Of a stretch of 64,000 nucleotides of DNA, positions 13,223-25,468 are shown one piece after another. The DNA is from Polytrichum commune (Eukaryota > Streptophyta > Polytrichopsida > Polytrichales > Polytrichaceae), in NCBI GenBank assembly GCA_950295325.1, contig OX485805.1:28631501-28695500 (forward strand). The letters are read 5' to 3'. The first letter of the stretch is position 1, and every line of letters starts with the position of its first letter. A program made the translations under genes and the position numbers. Under the pieces are notes generated by a model. It did not search any database and was not told the origin of the DNA. It saw only the letters and a program-made list of their open reading frames with translations.

Positions 13223-14677
13223 TTCTTGAACATTGTAAAATTGCAGTTTCATTCATGCACGGTTTCCACCATCAGTGCCAAACACAGGAAAGCTAGATAT
13301 GCATTTAAGTACAGTCACCCATGTGAACAAGTGGCGAAGGAATAAAACAGAATCAGTTGTCATTAAAGACAACTTGAACTCAGATTAAGTGCCTTTTTCG
13401 AAAATGACATATTCTATTACTGACCTAAATTCTGGTTCAAAGAGGACTCCGGGGAATTCTCAAGGGGTCCAACTAGTGTATGAGATGATTATACTGCTTG
13501 AAGCAAACATTTGATTGTGACCGGCTCACATACACCTCTTGGAGAACAAAGACATGTATTGTGCAAAGTGCAATAATTATTTATAGCAAGGCAACCTATC
13601 CCCAGGTACAATCTAGGGACCAAGTTGTTGGTGCTGCACTCTCAATACTACTAAAATCATGCTGTGCCAACATGCAAGACATTGTGCACAAGGCCAGCCA
13701 CCCATAAGCTTGACCTTGAACTCAAGCTTGCAAGTTTGGTGGACCAAGTTAAAGAAATTGGACCATATGTGCCTGAAGTGGTGGAGCTTTGGTTCTTTCT
13801 TTCCTTGGATTGGTTTTCAAGTTCAGTCCTGAACTTATACACATTGACTTGGAGATTCTACTTACAAACTCAAGTTTGAGCTTGCACTTAAAATTGATGT
13901 ACATTAAGCAGGGGTAACACTTGAGACAAAGCTCCACCACAGGCACATGTAAGGGCTCAAATTCTCTTACCTTGGCCAAGTTTGAGCTTAAGCTTAAGTC
14001 AGTGTGTTTGACAAGGAAAACTACACTAAATATGTTAGTGTGACTTATTATTTGGAGCTACAAAATGCTTTAACTTTTTACTATCCATATTTTTTTACCA
14101 AGTTGTGAATACTCTATAATGTCCAAACAACCAATTTGACATTTGTTGGCAAAATATGAGATATACAGTAAATAGATATAGCAATGCATAATTCCAAATA
14201 GTAAGTGATACCAATACAAAATTTAGTGTACTGCTTTCAGTTGTGCCAGTGTAAAAAGGTTATATTCAGTAGGAGGGACAAGTTGCAAGAGTATTGTTAT
14301 GACTAAAAATAGAGATGCAAATCTAAATTGGTACTGTGACTGCCGAAGCACTTCCACAGACCCTTACGCTAACTCTTTTCTTTTCAAGCATATCTCACAT
14401 GAACATGCGATATCTGTAGCGAATGAGGCCTAATGAAGCAACTTCTGGACAAGTTCTTGCCTTCCATGTGCAGCTACTACATCCATCACTAAGACTTCTG
14501 ACACTGAAAATTTCATAAGTTCTCATTCCCTTCAATGGAGATGTTAATGCCGGTCAACAGGTTGCAAAGAAAGAAAGAAAGAAAAGCTCTCACATGGAAA
14601 GAATGTGTTTTCTATTTTGCTCCCTAAATGATACAAATGTGTTTTCAGTAGTTGTGTTTACCCTGCTATTGTCCTAC
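13223..14677. other. Intergenic region between convergent genes
   Basis: This holds the 3' flank of the CLD1-like gene and one copy of the CACTAAATA foldback family (14021-14230). Around 13720-13990 there are several CTTGAGCTTNAGCTT-like stretches that are locally repetitive. No convincing coding sequence was seen. Confidence 0.5.
14021..14230. mobile_element. CACTAAATA foldback MITE, copy 1
   Basis: About 210 bp with long imperfect terminal inverted repeats. It begins CTACACTAAATATG and ends ATTTAGTGTA. The internal arms (a TTATTTGGAGCTACA-like segment and AATTCCAAATAGTAAGTG) are also inverted copies. It aligns end to end with copies at 28812-29013 and 32932-33156, with an internal block ATTTGACATTTGTTGGC. 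It has no coding capacity. Confidence 0.85.
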
Positions 14678-14947
14678 TTATTGTGGAAGCGCTTGCTTTC
14701 CACCTCGTCTCCGTGCATCGTTTTGCACGGCTGTGGACTGACCTGCCGAATCATCCTGAATATGTTTGACAGGGACCAATATAGAGCTGCCGGTGGCATC
14801 TGTGTGCCTTACAGCCAGTCTCCAAGCGGCATACACAATGAACCCCAAATTGGCCAGCAGAGCAACTACCCAAAACAGCACTTCCTTCCAGCCGCCCCAC
14901 TCTTCCTCGGTGTGATGGTCATGACGTATGTGGTGAATTTCCTCCAT
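14678..14947 (-). CDS. Small predicted single-pass membrane protein, unknown function
   Basis: An 89-residue open frame starts MEEIHHIRHDHHTEEEWGG. A His/Glu-rich acidic head is followed by one hydrophobic segment at about residues 22-44 (VLFWVVALLANLGFIVYAAW). A basic and polar tail ends in ARRRGGKQALPQ. The segment is well delimited and the composition is protein-like, unlike the shadow frames around it. The upstream minus-strand DNA (about 15480-15830) is pyrimidine-rich like a plant 5' leader, so a 5' UTR intron is possible. I do not recognise the family. It could also be one exon of a longer gene. Confidence 0.5.
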   Translation of the reverse strand: MEEIHHIRHDHHTEEEWGGWKEVLFWVVALLANLGFIVYAAWRLAVRHTDATGSSILVPVKHIQDDSAGQSTAVQNDARRRGGKQALPQ

Positions 14948-15697
14948 TGCTACTCAATAACAATCTGCAAACACCACAACCAAAGACACCCAAAAAAACA
15001 TTCAGCTACACACGGTATAACACGTTGTTAGAGTAACCAATCCCCCTCCCCCCCCCGGTATTAACGGAGCATCCACCGATTCAACCGAGCGATAATCTGC
15101 GGGGAAAAACTTATGCAACAATGCGTGTGATTGTGCCATGCCAACATCGAGTTCACCTTGTTCCACTTTGATCCTATCGTATCGATGCCGATGTCATAGG
15201 AAGTGATGCATTCGAATCACTAGATTTCAATATCACATGGGTTATCAATCATCTCATCCCTATGTTTCTTAAGTTTGATTCCTCGCTTAGCTAAACTGCC
15301 GGGTTGCTGCAAACCTTCTAAACCCCCTTATGTAACAAACATCCACAAACACATGCAGCCGCTATGAGTAACCCGAAAACGGAAGACAACTTTTGTTGTT
15401 CTACACCAATTACATGGCTGCTTAGAACGCATGACTTCTCCGAATTCCCACACCTGTCTTCCCTACGAGAGGAGAGACATCGACCTTTGAAAGAAGGTGC
15501 AGCGGACTCCATTAAGTAATGTAAGTAGTACTCGCGGCTTGCACTTCCCACAAACAAGCAGGCAACCTAAGCAATCAAGCAAGCTAAGGGAAGAAGAAAG
15601 CCCAACAAAAACGGCGAAGGTACAAGGATGGGAGGAACCTGGGAGCGTATACGTAAGGGAGATGACAAGATCGGAAGCACAACGAGATGGTGTTTGC

Positions 15698-15737
15698 GTA
15701 AGAAAGGAGAAGAGAAGAGAAGAGAAGAGAAGAAGGG
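15698..15737 (+). repeat. (GAGAA)n purine-rich microsatellite
   Basis: AGAAGAGAAGAGAAG-type tandem repeats. On the minus strand this is a pyrimidine tract that may sit in the 5' leader of the gene at 14678-14947. Confidence 0.8.
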
Positions 15738-16651
15738 AAGGGCGCTTGGAGGGAATCCAGGGGCAGAGAGACCCACACACAACATAAGCTTTAGAGAACG
15801 GAGAGGTCGCTTGGGGGCAAGCTGGTAAGTATTCCTAAGCATATACCTTGCCTTTCCTTGCCTTTCTTTCCCACTTGCTTCCCACCCAAATTGGGCATCA
15901 CATGTGAAAGATATTGTGGAGGCCATTCTCGTTTGGAAACATTAGTTTCAAAATGGAATTTGGAATTTACCATAGGATTAAGTTCACCATAAACCTAGAT
16001 TTTGAAAAGGAAATAAAGTTACAAATGATTTCATTAAAATTCAAAAAACAACCACCAAATATAGAGGTTTGTCTTTCTACGTCCATGTAAAACCATCCAT
16101 GAAGGTTGATTATTCAACCAATTGTATCCTTCACATATTCTTCAAGTGAATTTTTGGAATTGGTTAAATACAGTTAACTGCTATTGAAGATTTTAAGTTT
16201 AAATATGTAGCATATTTTCACTTGCATGCAAGTACATACGTTGTATTTTGATCATCAATGTCAAATATGCATGTGTTTTTTTGTTTTTTTATTTTGACAT
16301 AAGACAATGTGTTTAACAAGTTTTTAACCCATGAATATATAACTTCTAAAATATGAACTTGGTGAGGCCCATACAAATTGTGTACATGGTTGTATATTGA
16401 GACCCTACAGCCTTGAAGGGTTGAAGGTGATAAAAAAAACAAAACAATACACTTGAACCTTATAGAATAGTTGCCGCTTACATTTACACTACCATACTTA
16501 TAAACATGAGAGTGCCTTTATTTTCTACAGACATCATTGGAGTGAAGTTTGAGAAACATGCACCCCAAAGATAGGCAATGGTTTAGAGATCATGCCAAGA
16601 GTAGATGAACGACTTGTAATTTATTTCTTATAAATGCAATGTCAAGTTTAG

Positions 16652-17023
16652 TACACTAAATATTGTAGTTAGTGTCACCAATTCTATTTGTCTTGCTCAA
16701 TACTAATCGTAAACGCTTGCATAGTGTCACCAATACTAAATGTAAACTTAATATTATCTGTCATTTCTTGTAAGAAAATTGGGCATTATAGATTTACAAA
16801 ATTGCAATTATTGTCACTTGCAAAATGATTTTTATCCAAAATTCAGTCACTCGTGACAATATTTCACTTCAAAATATGTTAGGATGCTGATATACCAAAA
16901 ACGGGTGAACTAAAGTAAGCTGGAATGACAATATTTGTAAACTGCTTCATAACCAGTGTCATTATAAAAGTTACCGTAGTGACATAAAATACCATAAGAT
17001 GCTAAATACAATGTTTAGTGTAG
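16652..17023. mobile_element. CACTAAATA foldback family, longer variant
   Basis: About 372 bp bounded by TACACTAAATATTG and CAATGTTTAGTGTAG, which are inverted copies of each other and of the ends of the 210-bp elements. The interior differs from the short copies and includes several GTGTCACCAAT/AGTGTCATTA motifs. No coding capacity was seen. Confidence 0.65.
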
Positions 17024-18551
17024 TTCATTGTTCAAAGTCTTCAAGCGATTCATGCCTCGGTCTCTTACTCTTGTTCAAGTTGATAGTTCAACTTTAATGC
17101 ATTCTTATGTTTCTCACAACACCCTTATCAAAAGTGGATACACAATAGACTCAAAACCAACTTCTTATTGTTCTCCACTTAATATTCTCTCTCTCTCTCC
17201 CTTTCTAGTTTTAGATCAAGGCTGTTGTGACTATAAACAATTAAACAACTATTAAACAACTATTAAACAATTTGTGACTATAAACTTTCACATTAGTCAA
17301 CTAAAAATTGTTTTCTTTACAAATAGATTACAATACATGCAAGAGATCCTACATATACATGGAAAATGATCATGCTTTCCATAACAAATATGTAACAAGG
17401 ATGTAGATGAAAGAGGTGTAGTAACCATGATTACAAACGGGAACCACGTATGTAACCCATGGTAAAAAATAGGGTTTGGGAGAACTTACCATAGGTAAGA
17501 ACTCCAATATAAACCCCTAACCCTAAAAGATGCCTCCTTTTCTTATCATTCACGCAAGCACAAGGTGAGGTGACGGTGTGCATACTCACTAGAATAGTTG
17601 ATACGTGTGGAAAGTGAGAGGAACAAGGACGAGTCACCAAGAGGAGTTTTCTACTTGGAGTAACTTAGTCATGGCCAAGGATCTGGTTTGAACACCCATA
17701 TGTCATTTGGCAATGAGTGTTATTTTTTGAAATACTGCAATGCTTTTGATGATGTTTATATGTGTGCGACATGGATAACAATTGGGTCCTGCTGTTATTT
17801 ACCTCGTGTACGTAACTAATCCTCAAATGTTTGTTGGTTGGTTGCATGGGCACAGGTGAGGCAGGCCCTTCACACTCTCAATACGAGGATGTATTGTGAA
17901 TATGACATTTTAAGCATTTCTATGGGTTGAAATTAATAGGAACTTGTCCTTTGTATGCACTCCATACATAGGGTGGAGTAGATATATGTACTTTGTAGTG
18001 AAGCAAGAAGGTGGGTGATTAAACCTCAAAGGTATGGAGCAGTCATACTTAAACAGTTGTTGTTGGTTAATGTGTTATTATGGAAACCTTAAGTAAGGTA
18101 CATAGTCTTGCAAAGCAAAGTGAGTTATTACACAAAAGATCCAAGTTATACAACACATAGATGGGCATGATGGCAAACAACTACACTATGCAATATGTGT
18201 TGTGTTACCAAGTAGGACGCTGCCAAGAGAATAGAAAGAGTCTTGTGGAAGTTCCCACCCACCACCCTTGTATTGCAATGAATAAGTTATTGAAGGATTT
18301 GGCCTCTGAAAAGAGGAAGTTCAAACTTTGTAAAAGTTTTGAAAAGTCAGCTCTCTCTACGTACTTGGTCCCATTGTCCTAACATAAAATATCCATAATT
18401 CTAGTTCAAGTTCAAGGTTAAAGTCTAGTGCATTGCTAATTTCTTTGGACCTTATATAGTAAAACATGTTAATAATGAACGTCACATTTCTTTGTTCCTC
18501 CACTCTCAATAAATTTCAAGAAAATCATCTCACAAAGTATAATTTTTATTT

Positions 18552-18625
18552 TTGTGATAATGATAATAATGATATTATTATTATTATTATTATAACACCT
18601 AATAATAATGATAATAATAATACCT
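18552..18625. repeat. (ATAATA/TTATTA)n microsatellite
   Basis: Interrupted ATA/ATT trinucleotide tract, with GATAATAATGATA on the left side and CTAATAATAATGATAATAATAAT on the right of a short spacer; mixed-orientation units can fold back. Confidence 0.85.
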
Positions 18626-19157
18626 AACATTAGTGCTTTGCACCATATGTTGTTCATTGGTTTCCCCATGTTACAATGCACGGTGTTATCTTGGATGTTA
18701 TGGTAGCGATATTTCGGCTTAAGACTCGCATGATTCTCCACCAAATTTTGTCTATCACTTTGCACTAGGGTCCATCGAATTATTGCATGGGTATACGAAT
18801 CATCCCCAATAATGTGGGGCTTGACAAGCAATAGAGGGAAAAGCAATGGGCAATCTAAGTTGCCCTTAGCATGCATAGTGTTCACCTCTTTTTCAAGGCA
18901 AACGTGTAAAGGCAAAAAGATTCTACAATCATGTTATTGTCTACAGACATAAGCGTTTGTTATCTAACATTTTGTTTATGTTGCTAAGACATCGGTGTTT
19001 CAATCACATTTAAATGAGTATGTTGAGATTCTACATTAATTGAGGAACTTGATTGATGAATGTAATTATGTACATTTGGAATATATTATACTCAATATGC
19101 AAATATAGTTATAATACTATGCATTCGTTTACACTAACACCTCAACAAGGTAGACAC

Positions 19158-19493
19158 CAGAGCCCAACATTGGGCGCCCATGCCCATACCCACCCATGCC
19201 CATGGGTTTTGGGTGGGCATGGGTGCAATATTATTGTTCATGGGCGGGCATGGGTGGGCATGGTTGAGCTATTATTGTTCATGGGTGGGCATGGGTGGGC
19301 ATGGCTGCGATATTATTGTTCATGGGTGGGCATGGGTGGGGCACAATTACACAATTACACAATACACATTACATAATTTTTGAATACATGGGCGCAATTT
19401 GAATAGCATGGGTGGGCATGGGTGGGCATAGGTCGTTGCTGATGGGCATGGTCTGGGTATGGGTGCAATTAGAAAGGAAAATGTTGGGCTCTG
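19158..19493. mobile_element. hAT-like MITE with 8-bp target-site duplication
   Basis: The 336-bp element has perfect terminal inverted repeats: CAGAGCCCAACATT at the left end and AATGTTGGGCTCTG at the right. It is flanked on both sides by the same 8 bp, GTAGACAC (19150-19157 and 19494-19501). An 8-bp duplication with CA(G)-starting ends is characteristic of hAT transposons. The interior is a minisatellite of GGGTGGGCATGGGTG units separated by TATTATTGTTCAT, with no coding sequence, so the element is non-autonomous. The intact ends and exact duplication suggest a fairly young insertion. Confidence 0.92.
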
Positions 19494-20137
19494 GTAGACA
19501 CCTTAGTGCCTCGTTTATTTTCTTGGGGTGAGCATACACTAACCTATTATGTTTATAGAGTGTATTTGACATGTTTCTGAAAATAATTGTTAGATTTCAA
19601 AATATGCAATTATAGGAGTATTATAATTTAATTACTAGTGGAGTCATATTTTGAATGGAAGAAATCACATACACAATGTATTATCACTCTTTAGTGGGTT
19701 GGGCTCACTGGTCCTGTAACAAAGAATCTAGTGCACATGGAACGTATATTATGGTGTTTCGCCTTCCCTTATATCAAGGAACACGTGGCTAGCTCCTCAT
19801 GGGACCAGGTAAGTTGCAAACCTTAGTGCAACTCCTTCATTCATAGGCTCGCCTCTCGTGATTCTCTCCTCCCGAGGCTCTCTCCTACCTCATGCATTCG
19901 TTATGTCTACCCTTGCTCTCACGTACACAATTATGATTGTTTGTTCCAAGGGAGAGGATTATTTTATTAATTTGAATCGACACAGTTCTACAAGAAAGAA
20001 GTGATGACATGATCAAGGAAAAATAGAGACCTTCGACTTTTAGTAACATTTTTAATGTGTTACATTGACAACCTTGATTGTCTATTGTATCTTTTGATTT
20101 GATTTTAATCTTCACATGTTTCAGAAGAAGTACATAA

Positions 20138-20276
20138 GACACATGCACATGGCCTAATAAGTCATGTCTAATCCAATTCTTATAGCCCTAATGTCCATAG
20201 TTCCCATGACACATGCACATGGCCTAATCAGTCACGTCTAATCCAATTCTTATAGTCCTAATGTCCATAGTTCCCA
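20138..20276 (+). repeat. 70-bp tandem duplication
   Basis: Two head-to-tail copies, 20138-20207 and 20208-20276, both starting GACACATGCACATGGCCTAA and ending ATAGTTCCCA. They differ at only a few positions, so this is a recent event. Confidence 0.95.
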
Positions 20277-20499
20277 CATTCCTCATCGTCCCCTCCTCTC
20301 ATTGATTATTGCTACTTAATTTTAGAAAATAATCATGTTTGTATTCTATGTTCGTCAACCGTCATATTTTTATAGTCTAGCAATGAACTGCACATCATAT
20401 TGACAGTTGGAATTATCCAAAAATCACCCATAAATCCAAAATATACTAAAATTTTGGTTATAAGCTCCATATATATGGTGCAAGGCCCACATGTGTTGG

Positions 20500-20740
20500 C
20501 ATCAAACTAGCATGTAAGGTAGATATATTTAATTCCAACACCACAATAATTTGGACACCTATATTTAAATGGTATGTGGTTAAGTGTGAATATAAGAACA
20601 TGCACCCAAAAATATATGTTTAAAAAGGATTTAACTATGTGCTCAAAATATGCTAAACATTCTACATGATTGAGGGGACCTATACGACAACTTCATGAGC
20701 ATGAGAATCTTTGCCTAAATGATAATCAATAAGGTTTTCA
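20500..20740 (+). repeat. Dispersed repeat family, copy 2
   Basis: It shares ordered landmarks with 9010-9250, including GGACACCTATATTT, ATGCTAAACATTCTA, GGGACCTATA and ATGAGCATGAGAATCTT, with similar spacing. Non-coding. Confidence 0.6.
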
Positions 20741-22380
20741 TTTGGGTTCCGAAATTATGAGTCAAATGGCTAGTACAAGCATGATTTGGATTTACTGCAC
20801 TCTAACCTCCCTAATATCACGCACTTGTCAACCAAAGTGCACATGATATTAAGGAGGTCTATAGTGTTAACATGGATGCATGATAATAGAGAATTAGTGT
20901 AACATGTGACATTATGGAATAACACAAAGTCAACACTACAATGATGACAACATGATGCGTGTGAGCAGGTGGTTTGAATTCTTTGATGGGTTATTTTAAT
21001 GTCAAAACATGTGATATGTGGCAGGGAAATGTGACAAAAAAGAGGGAGATTTAAACCAAGCACATTTGTTCCCTAGGGTTTCAGAATGTAAGAGAGGAAC
21101 TGACATTATGAAGGGTGACATTACGGGGGTTAATGTGTACACATCTCGCACTAATTGCATGTTTCATATACTGTGGGAAGGAGGCGTAAAGAGTAAAGTG
21201 TCCAAATAACATACACCTACCTTAATATACAGTGGGAGGAACAGGACATTTCCATTGGTCATATTCAAACTGTCATAACTACTGAATCTCCACATGAGCA
21301 GGAAGAAAGAAAGACTACAACAGTGGTCAACAAGGCAAGGCATAATCAATTCGAAGCCTAGACCAGATCACAAGGTCCCCATGGAGGATCGAAGCCACAG
21401 GGGCTTCATAAAAATCCATTAAAAAAAAAACTACAAAACTGTTTGGCAGAGAACCTTTGAACTACTGCCATACATTATACATCTGATTACGTGTGACCCA
21501 CACTATTTACCCCCCACGTAAATTGATCCTGCATGACTAGGTGGCAGCCAGAGAAGGTGCCATAGGGCGTTTTATGGTCGCACATCGATTTCAATGCTCC
21601 ACTTAATCAGATTTACAATGTACCTACTCTGATGAAGATGTGGTGTCCCCGAGTCGCCGTGTCTGGTTCTATTCGTGAGGCATACATTTCTCCTTATTTC
21701 ACCTCTTCATTCAATAGTGAACCTATCCCAAAAAAATCATGAGAAAGAAAGATCTATGGAGGTGCCATGGTAACAAAATCAATGCATGACGTCAAGTTGT
21801 CCATGCATTGTCCGGTCAAGATGTCCGTCAATGGACCCATCGTCCCAAGCGAAACTGCATCACTGTCCATTTCCAAAAATGTGTATACTCTGTAGAGGGC
21901 TCTCTATTCCGGGAGAAAACAGTTGTTCTTCCTTCAGTTGTTGCCACGTGTCATACGCACATGGGCTAAGACCCACTTGTATCCACCGTGGAAACCACAT
22001 TCCGGCACTTTTAAAGATGAAATAGAGCGCCAGTTGGACCCAGCGTGCACATGGATCAATGTGCTAGGACGCCGGCTCAACATCCTCTTGTTGAACCCCC
22101 TCGACTATGTCTGTCCACCATCGCTAGCCCTCTGCATCAACACTCAATCTAGTGAACACACTTGGGTGGACCTGTGTATGGAGTTAGAGAGTCATCGACA
22201 AACATGCACTTTCCGATAACTGTAACTATATCAAAGGAGGAGGTCCGATTTTTTTCTGATGGTTCATTGTAGATTTGCTAATTAATCCAACACAAGCTTC
22301 GCTGTGTGAATCTAATCTAATCGGTAGAAGTTGGAGAACGCACGAAAAAAGATCCGAATTACACCCACATACCTTAGAAT

Positions 22381-22941
22381 CTAGATGCCCTTGACGAGAG
22401 AAGACCAGCTCGGATTGCTCTTGTCTGCGATGCCCATCATAGTGCGAATGTACGCATCCCTCACCTTCCGCAGCATCCTCAGCGGAGACAGAAGCACTCT
22501 CAATCGACGTCGAAGGCTAAAGCCGCTTCCTCGACTCACTGCCACCATTCGGGATGACGGCTTGGTCGACTTGGCGGCACCCACCAGTTTCACTCTTCTC
22601 CTGATTCTCCAACCGCCGAGAGTACGCTTGGATTCGGAATTGGCTGCTGAATGATCCTCAAAATGCTGATATAATAGTTCCTCGTCTTCCCAGGCCTTCA
22701 CCTGCCGCTCGTCGACATCGTCGTCATCGGGAAGTATCCCATCGGTGAGCTTCCTGTAGGCCCTGGGGTTGTCATCGTTTGATCTCCACACCTGCTTTGC
22801 CACCGAACCTTGCACTTGGTGCACAATCTTGTTGTTTTTCTTGTTTTCATCCTCATCCAAGTACTCTTCTTCATTGCAGTCTTGGATCCGCTGCAGGCGT
22901 GGGAACTGGATGGGTTCCCTTTGTCGACTCCACCTCCTCAT
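22381..22941 (-). CDS. Unassigned plant-like protein with acidic middle and basic C-terminus
   Basis: An uninterrupted frame of 186 residues starts MRRWSRQREPIQFP. An in-frame upstream ATG exists at 22971. I preferred 22941 because TTTGCTCTGCAG just before it looks like a splice acceptor, which would put the upstream ATG in a 5' UTR intron. The middle is acidic (EEEYLDEDEN, DDDDVDERQ). The C-terminal third is strongly basic (RIRRRVKL, SLRRRLRVLLSPLRMLRKVRD) and ends AYIRTMMGIADKSNP. There is no signal peptide or membrane segment. The motif SPLRMLRKVRDAY looks like a conserved block of an uncharacterised plant family, but I cannot name one. The acidic/basic split suggests a nuclear or RNA/DNA-binding protein, which is only inference. 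Confidence 0.6.
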   Translation of the reverse strand: MRRWSRQREPIQFPRLQRIQDCNEEEYLDEDENKKNNKIVHQVQGSVAKQVWRSNDDNPRAYRKLTDGILPDDDDVDERQVKAWEDEELLYQHFEDHSAANSESKRTLGGWRIRRRVKLVGAAKSTKPSSRMVAVSRGSGFSLRRRLRVLLSPLRMLRKVRDAYIRTMMGIADKSNPSWSSLVKGI

Positions 22942-22981
22942 GCTGACTTGGTCGCCTGCAGAGCAAAGCAAACATAGGTTT

Positions 22982-23052
22982 CTTTAGTTGAGGAGAGGAG
23001 AAGAGAAGATAAGGGAAGATAAGGGAAGGCAAGGGAAGTGAAGGGAAGATCG
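22982..23052 (-). promoter_or_regulatory. Pyrimidine-rich leader upstream of the 22381 gene
   Basis: On the minus strand this is a run of CTTCCCTT and CTTCTCT units, typical of plant 5' leaders or core promoters (Y-patch-like). It sits just upstream of the proposed start and so supports transcription on this strand. An alternative is a simple purine-tract microsatellite. Confidence 0.4.
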
Positions 23053-24971
23053 GTGTGGAAACACCGACAATGCAAACAATGTGAATGGGTTCCTTCGCCA
23101 ACAATTAATTAGTCAAGAGTACTTGCTCTGGAGTGTTCTACATTCTTACCTTTTGGTAGGTGGACCAAGTCGTCCACGAATGCACTCCGGGACAATGTCC
23201 GGACTCGATCGGTGTTCAACCAATCGTTGTTTGGAATTACGCAATTACTTATCATTTCAAACAAATGAGTAAATTGCAAACGTATAACAACAGCTAGAAT
23301 TTATTTCAGAAACTACAAACATCCTTTTGTTCCTTGATCTTCGAGCAAGGACAAGAACTACTGCAGCTGCCAAAGGACCTCATCCTTCTCCCACCGCGTT
23401 TCTTCGGGTCGCCGCCTCCTGACACTCTCTGTAAGTTTTACGGCATGATCCTAATCCCCGCTTTGAGCACCTTCTTCTACCTAAACATTGTTTTCTATAG
23501 AATAAAATCCGGGACATGTGGAGATTCCGTGAAAGAACCTAAAAACCTACTCGCCCCACTCATGGTAGCTCCCAAGAAACTATACCCTTCGAGTCCAGGA
23601 AAAAGAAATAATTCTTGTTAATCGTCGACCAGACAGGAAGCATCGACAACCAAGTCCGGAAGTTCTTTACAACTCTTTCTCTCTCCTCCAAGCATAGGGG
23701 GACAGAAGGATTTGCCATCAGGTTTCCTTATGTACAAGAGTATGAGATATACCTGCTTTAAGAAGTCAATACTAGTTCAATCAATTCCAACCACACAGTA
23801 GAACCACTAACAAATTACTCACCGACTCAAAGATTTTCGCCGTGACCCATCTCTAGGAAGGATATTTAAAAGCACCACCTGTTTTGGAATTCCTCATAGG
23901 TTATCTTCAGATTCAAGGGAGTCTAAAACACCTTGAGAGGCATAGAGAAACCCTTACACCCTGCGAATCACACAGCTGTGAACGATTTTGCAAGCGATTT
24001 TTCCATTTCAATCGTCTGGATAGGTTCCATTCGACCGATCCAGTCCCAGCTGGAAGAAAGACAACTCCCGACTTTTCTGAATCACTGACCAGGAGGGGGT
24101 GCTATTTCAGGCATCGAGAATGGCTGCAAACGGCCGTCTATAAAGTGCCAATACTACAAAGCTGGATTCAAAGTGAATAATAGAAGATCATCTGCCTACT
24201 CTTATTCGCAGCCTGCATTCTACTATTGTCTCGACGACAGACTCGCAGAAAACGTTAAGACTCGCCTAATGTCGACCAATGCATCGCTAAAACCTAACCA
24301 AATAAAAAGAAAATTGACTGCGGGGACCCTGTGTGCGGAGGTTTCATGTCCAGTTAGTGAAAGTTGTTCTTGCAGGTGGCGGCTAGCTGCATTACTTGCA
24401 GCTGGACAAGATTCAACACAAAATGTGGACTGCATCTGAACATGACGATCTACTTCTGGCGCTTTGTTTTTCTGTCGACATGACTGCATTCACCTGTCAC
24501 CTGAAGAAGTGCTTTTTGTGACCAAAAAAGGAATAAAATCCCGGAATTATGCAATTTATCCCTCGCTTCAATCCAGGCAATCTCCTGAATCGCTGCGGAA
24601 TATCTAACGCCCCTGATTTCCCAGCAATCAGATCACAGCATCCATCCCATTACTTTCAAGTCTTGGAATCTCTTGAGGCAACAACACGCGCGAAGACCCA
24701 TTAGCGAAGAATTCATTATCCTGAAGCCGATCGATTTCTGTGATCCTTCGATGATCAGAATCCTAACGTCTGTGGCCAGCAGCAGTCTCCTGTAAATACA
24801 GCTTTTTCAGGAGAAGAAAAAAGACTTGTCAACCAAGATAGAGATACTTACCACCAACTGAAGTTTGCAAAGCCTAAATGCCACAACAATGAATCTCTCT
24901 CCTCAACCGATCAGCAGCACGTACGCCACCTTTACGAAGGCTTATGATGCAACCTTACTTACTTATATATA

Positions 24972-25007
24972 CTTGCAGACCTGCTTGCAGACCTGCTTGC
25001 AGACCTC
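24972..25007 (+). repeat. Three 12-bp tandem units
   Basis: CTTGCAGACCTG is repeated at 24972, 24984 and 24996 (the last unit ends in C). A minus-strand TATATATAAG lies just beside it at about 24963-24972. Confidence 0.9.
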
Positions 25008-25425
25008 CACAGCTAGCTGCAACACGCATAGAAAAGCTGAGTGATGCAGCGCTTTTGTAACAACACAACAGCAGGAATCATAATCTGCTCTAGGGCTTCA
25101 GCTGCTCGATGAATGCGGCGGCATCCATGAGGAGATTGGGTTCAGGTAGAAGATGGTCCCACAAGCAGAGTGAGAAGCTTAGTGCCTGCGAGGCTCGGAG
25201 GTTCCCACTCAATCACCGAGGGGAGCGATAAAAACCCCGCCTCCTATAAACCGGTTCACACGGAGTCCCAAGTCCTAAATCACTTGATGTGCATCCGTGC
25301 AATCTTAGCCGTTGAGAGCATGGAAGGTTGTACTTACCACTTGACACGGTCCCAAGTCCTAAGTCTCAAGTATAACATGGATGTCCACATGGCAACGCTT
25401 TTTGGAGGTGAGGCTTGACACTTCT

Positions 25426-25468
25426 GTTGAGAGTTGGGTCGAGCAAAAAGCGAGACCCAACTCTCAAC
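25426..25468. repeat. Perfect 15-bp inverted repeat (hairpin)
   Basis: The arms GTTGAGAGTTGGGTC (25426-25440) and GACCCAACTCTCAAC (25454-25468) are exact reverse complements around a 13-base A-rich loop. Nearby TCCCAAGTCCTAA motifs (25270 and 25350) are mirrored by CTTGGGACTTGGGAC near 25620, so the hairpin may be the centre of a larger foldback element. Confidence 0.9.

Larger units (their letters stand above)
14948..22380. other. Gene-poor, AT-rich region with small repeats and MITEs
   Basis: The region holds a purine-rich GAGAA tract near 15705-15735, foldback elements, a 70-bp tandem duplication, an AT microsatellite and a second copy of a dispersed repeat, each listed separately. Open frames here are short, AT-biased and without recognisable domains. 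From about 21400 the base composition becomes more balanced towards the gene at 22381. Confidence 0.5.

Noticed and set aside
14594-15031. 145-residue plus-strand frame
   Set aside because: It overlaps the better supported small membrane protein on the opposite strand and has no recognisable features beyond a hydrophobic stretch.
24960-25160. Minus-strand TATATATAAG as a promoter of the 22381 gene
   Set aside because: It is about 2 kb from the start codon and the required 5' UTR splicing cannot be shown from sequence alone.
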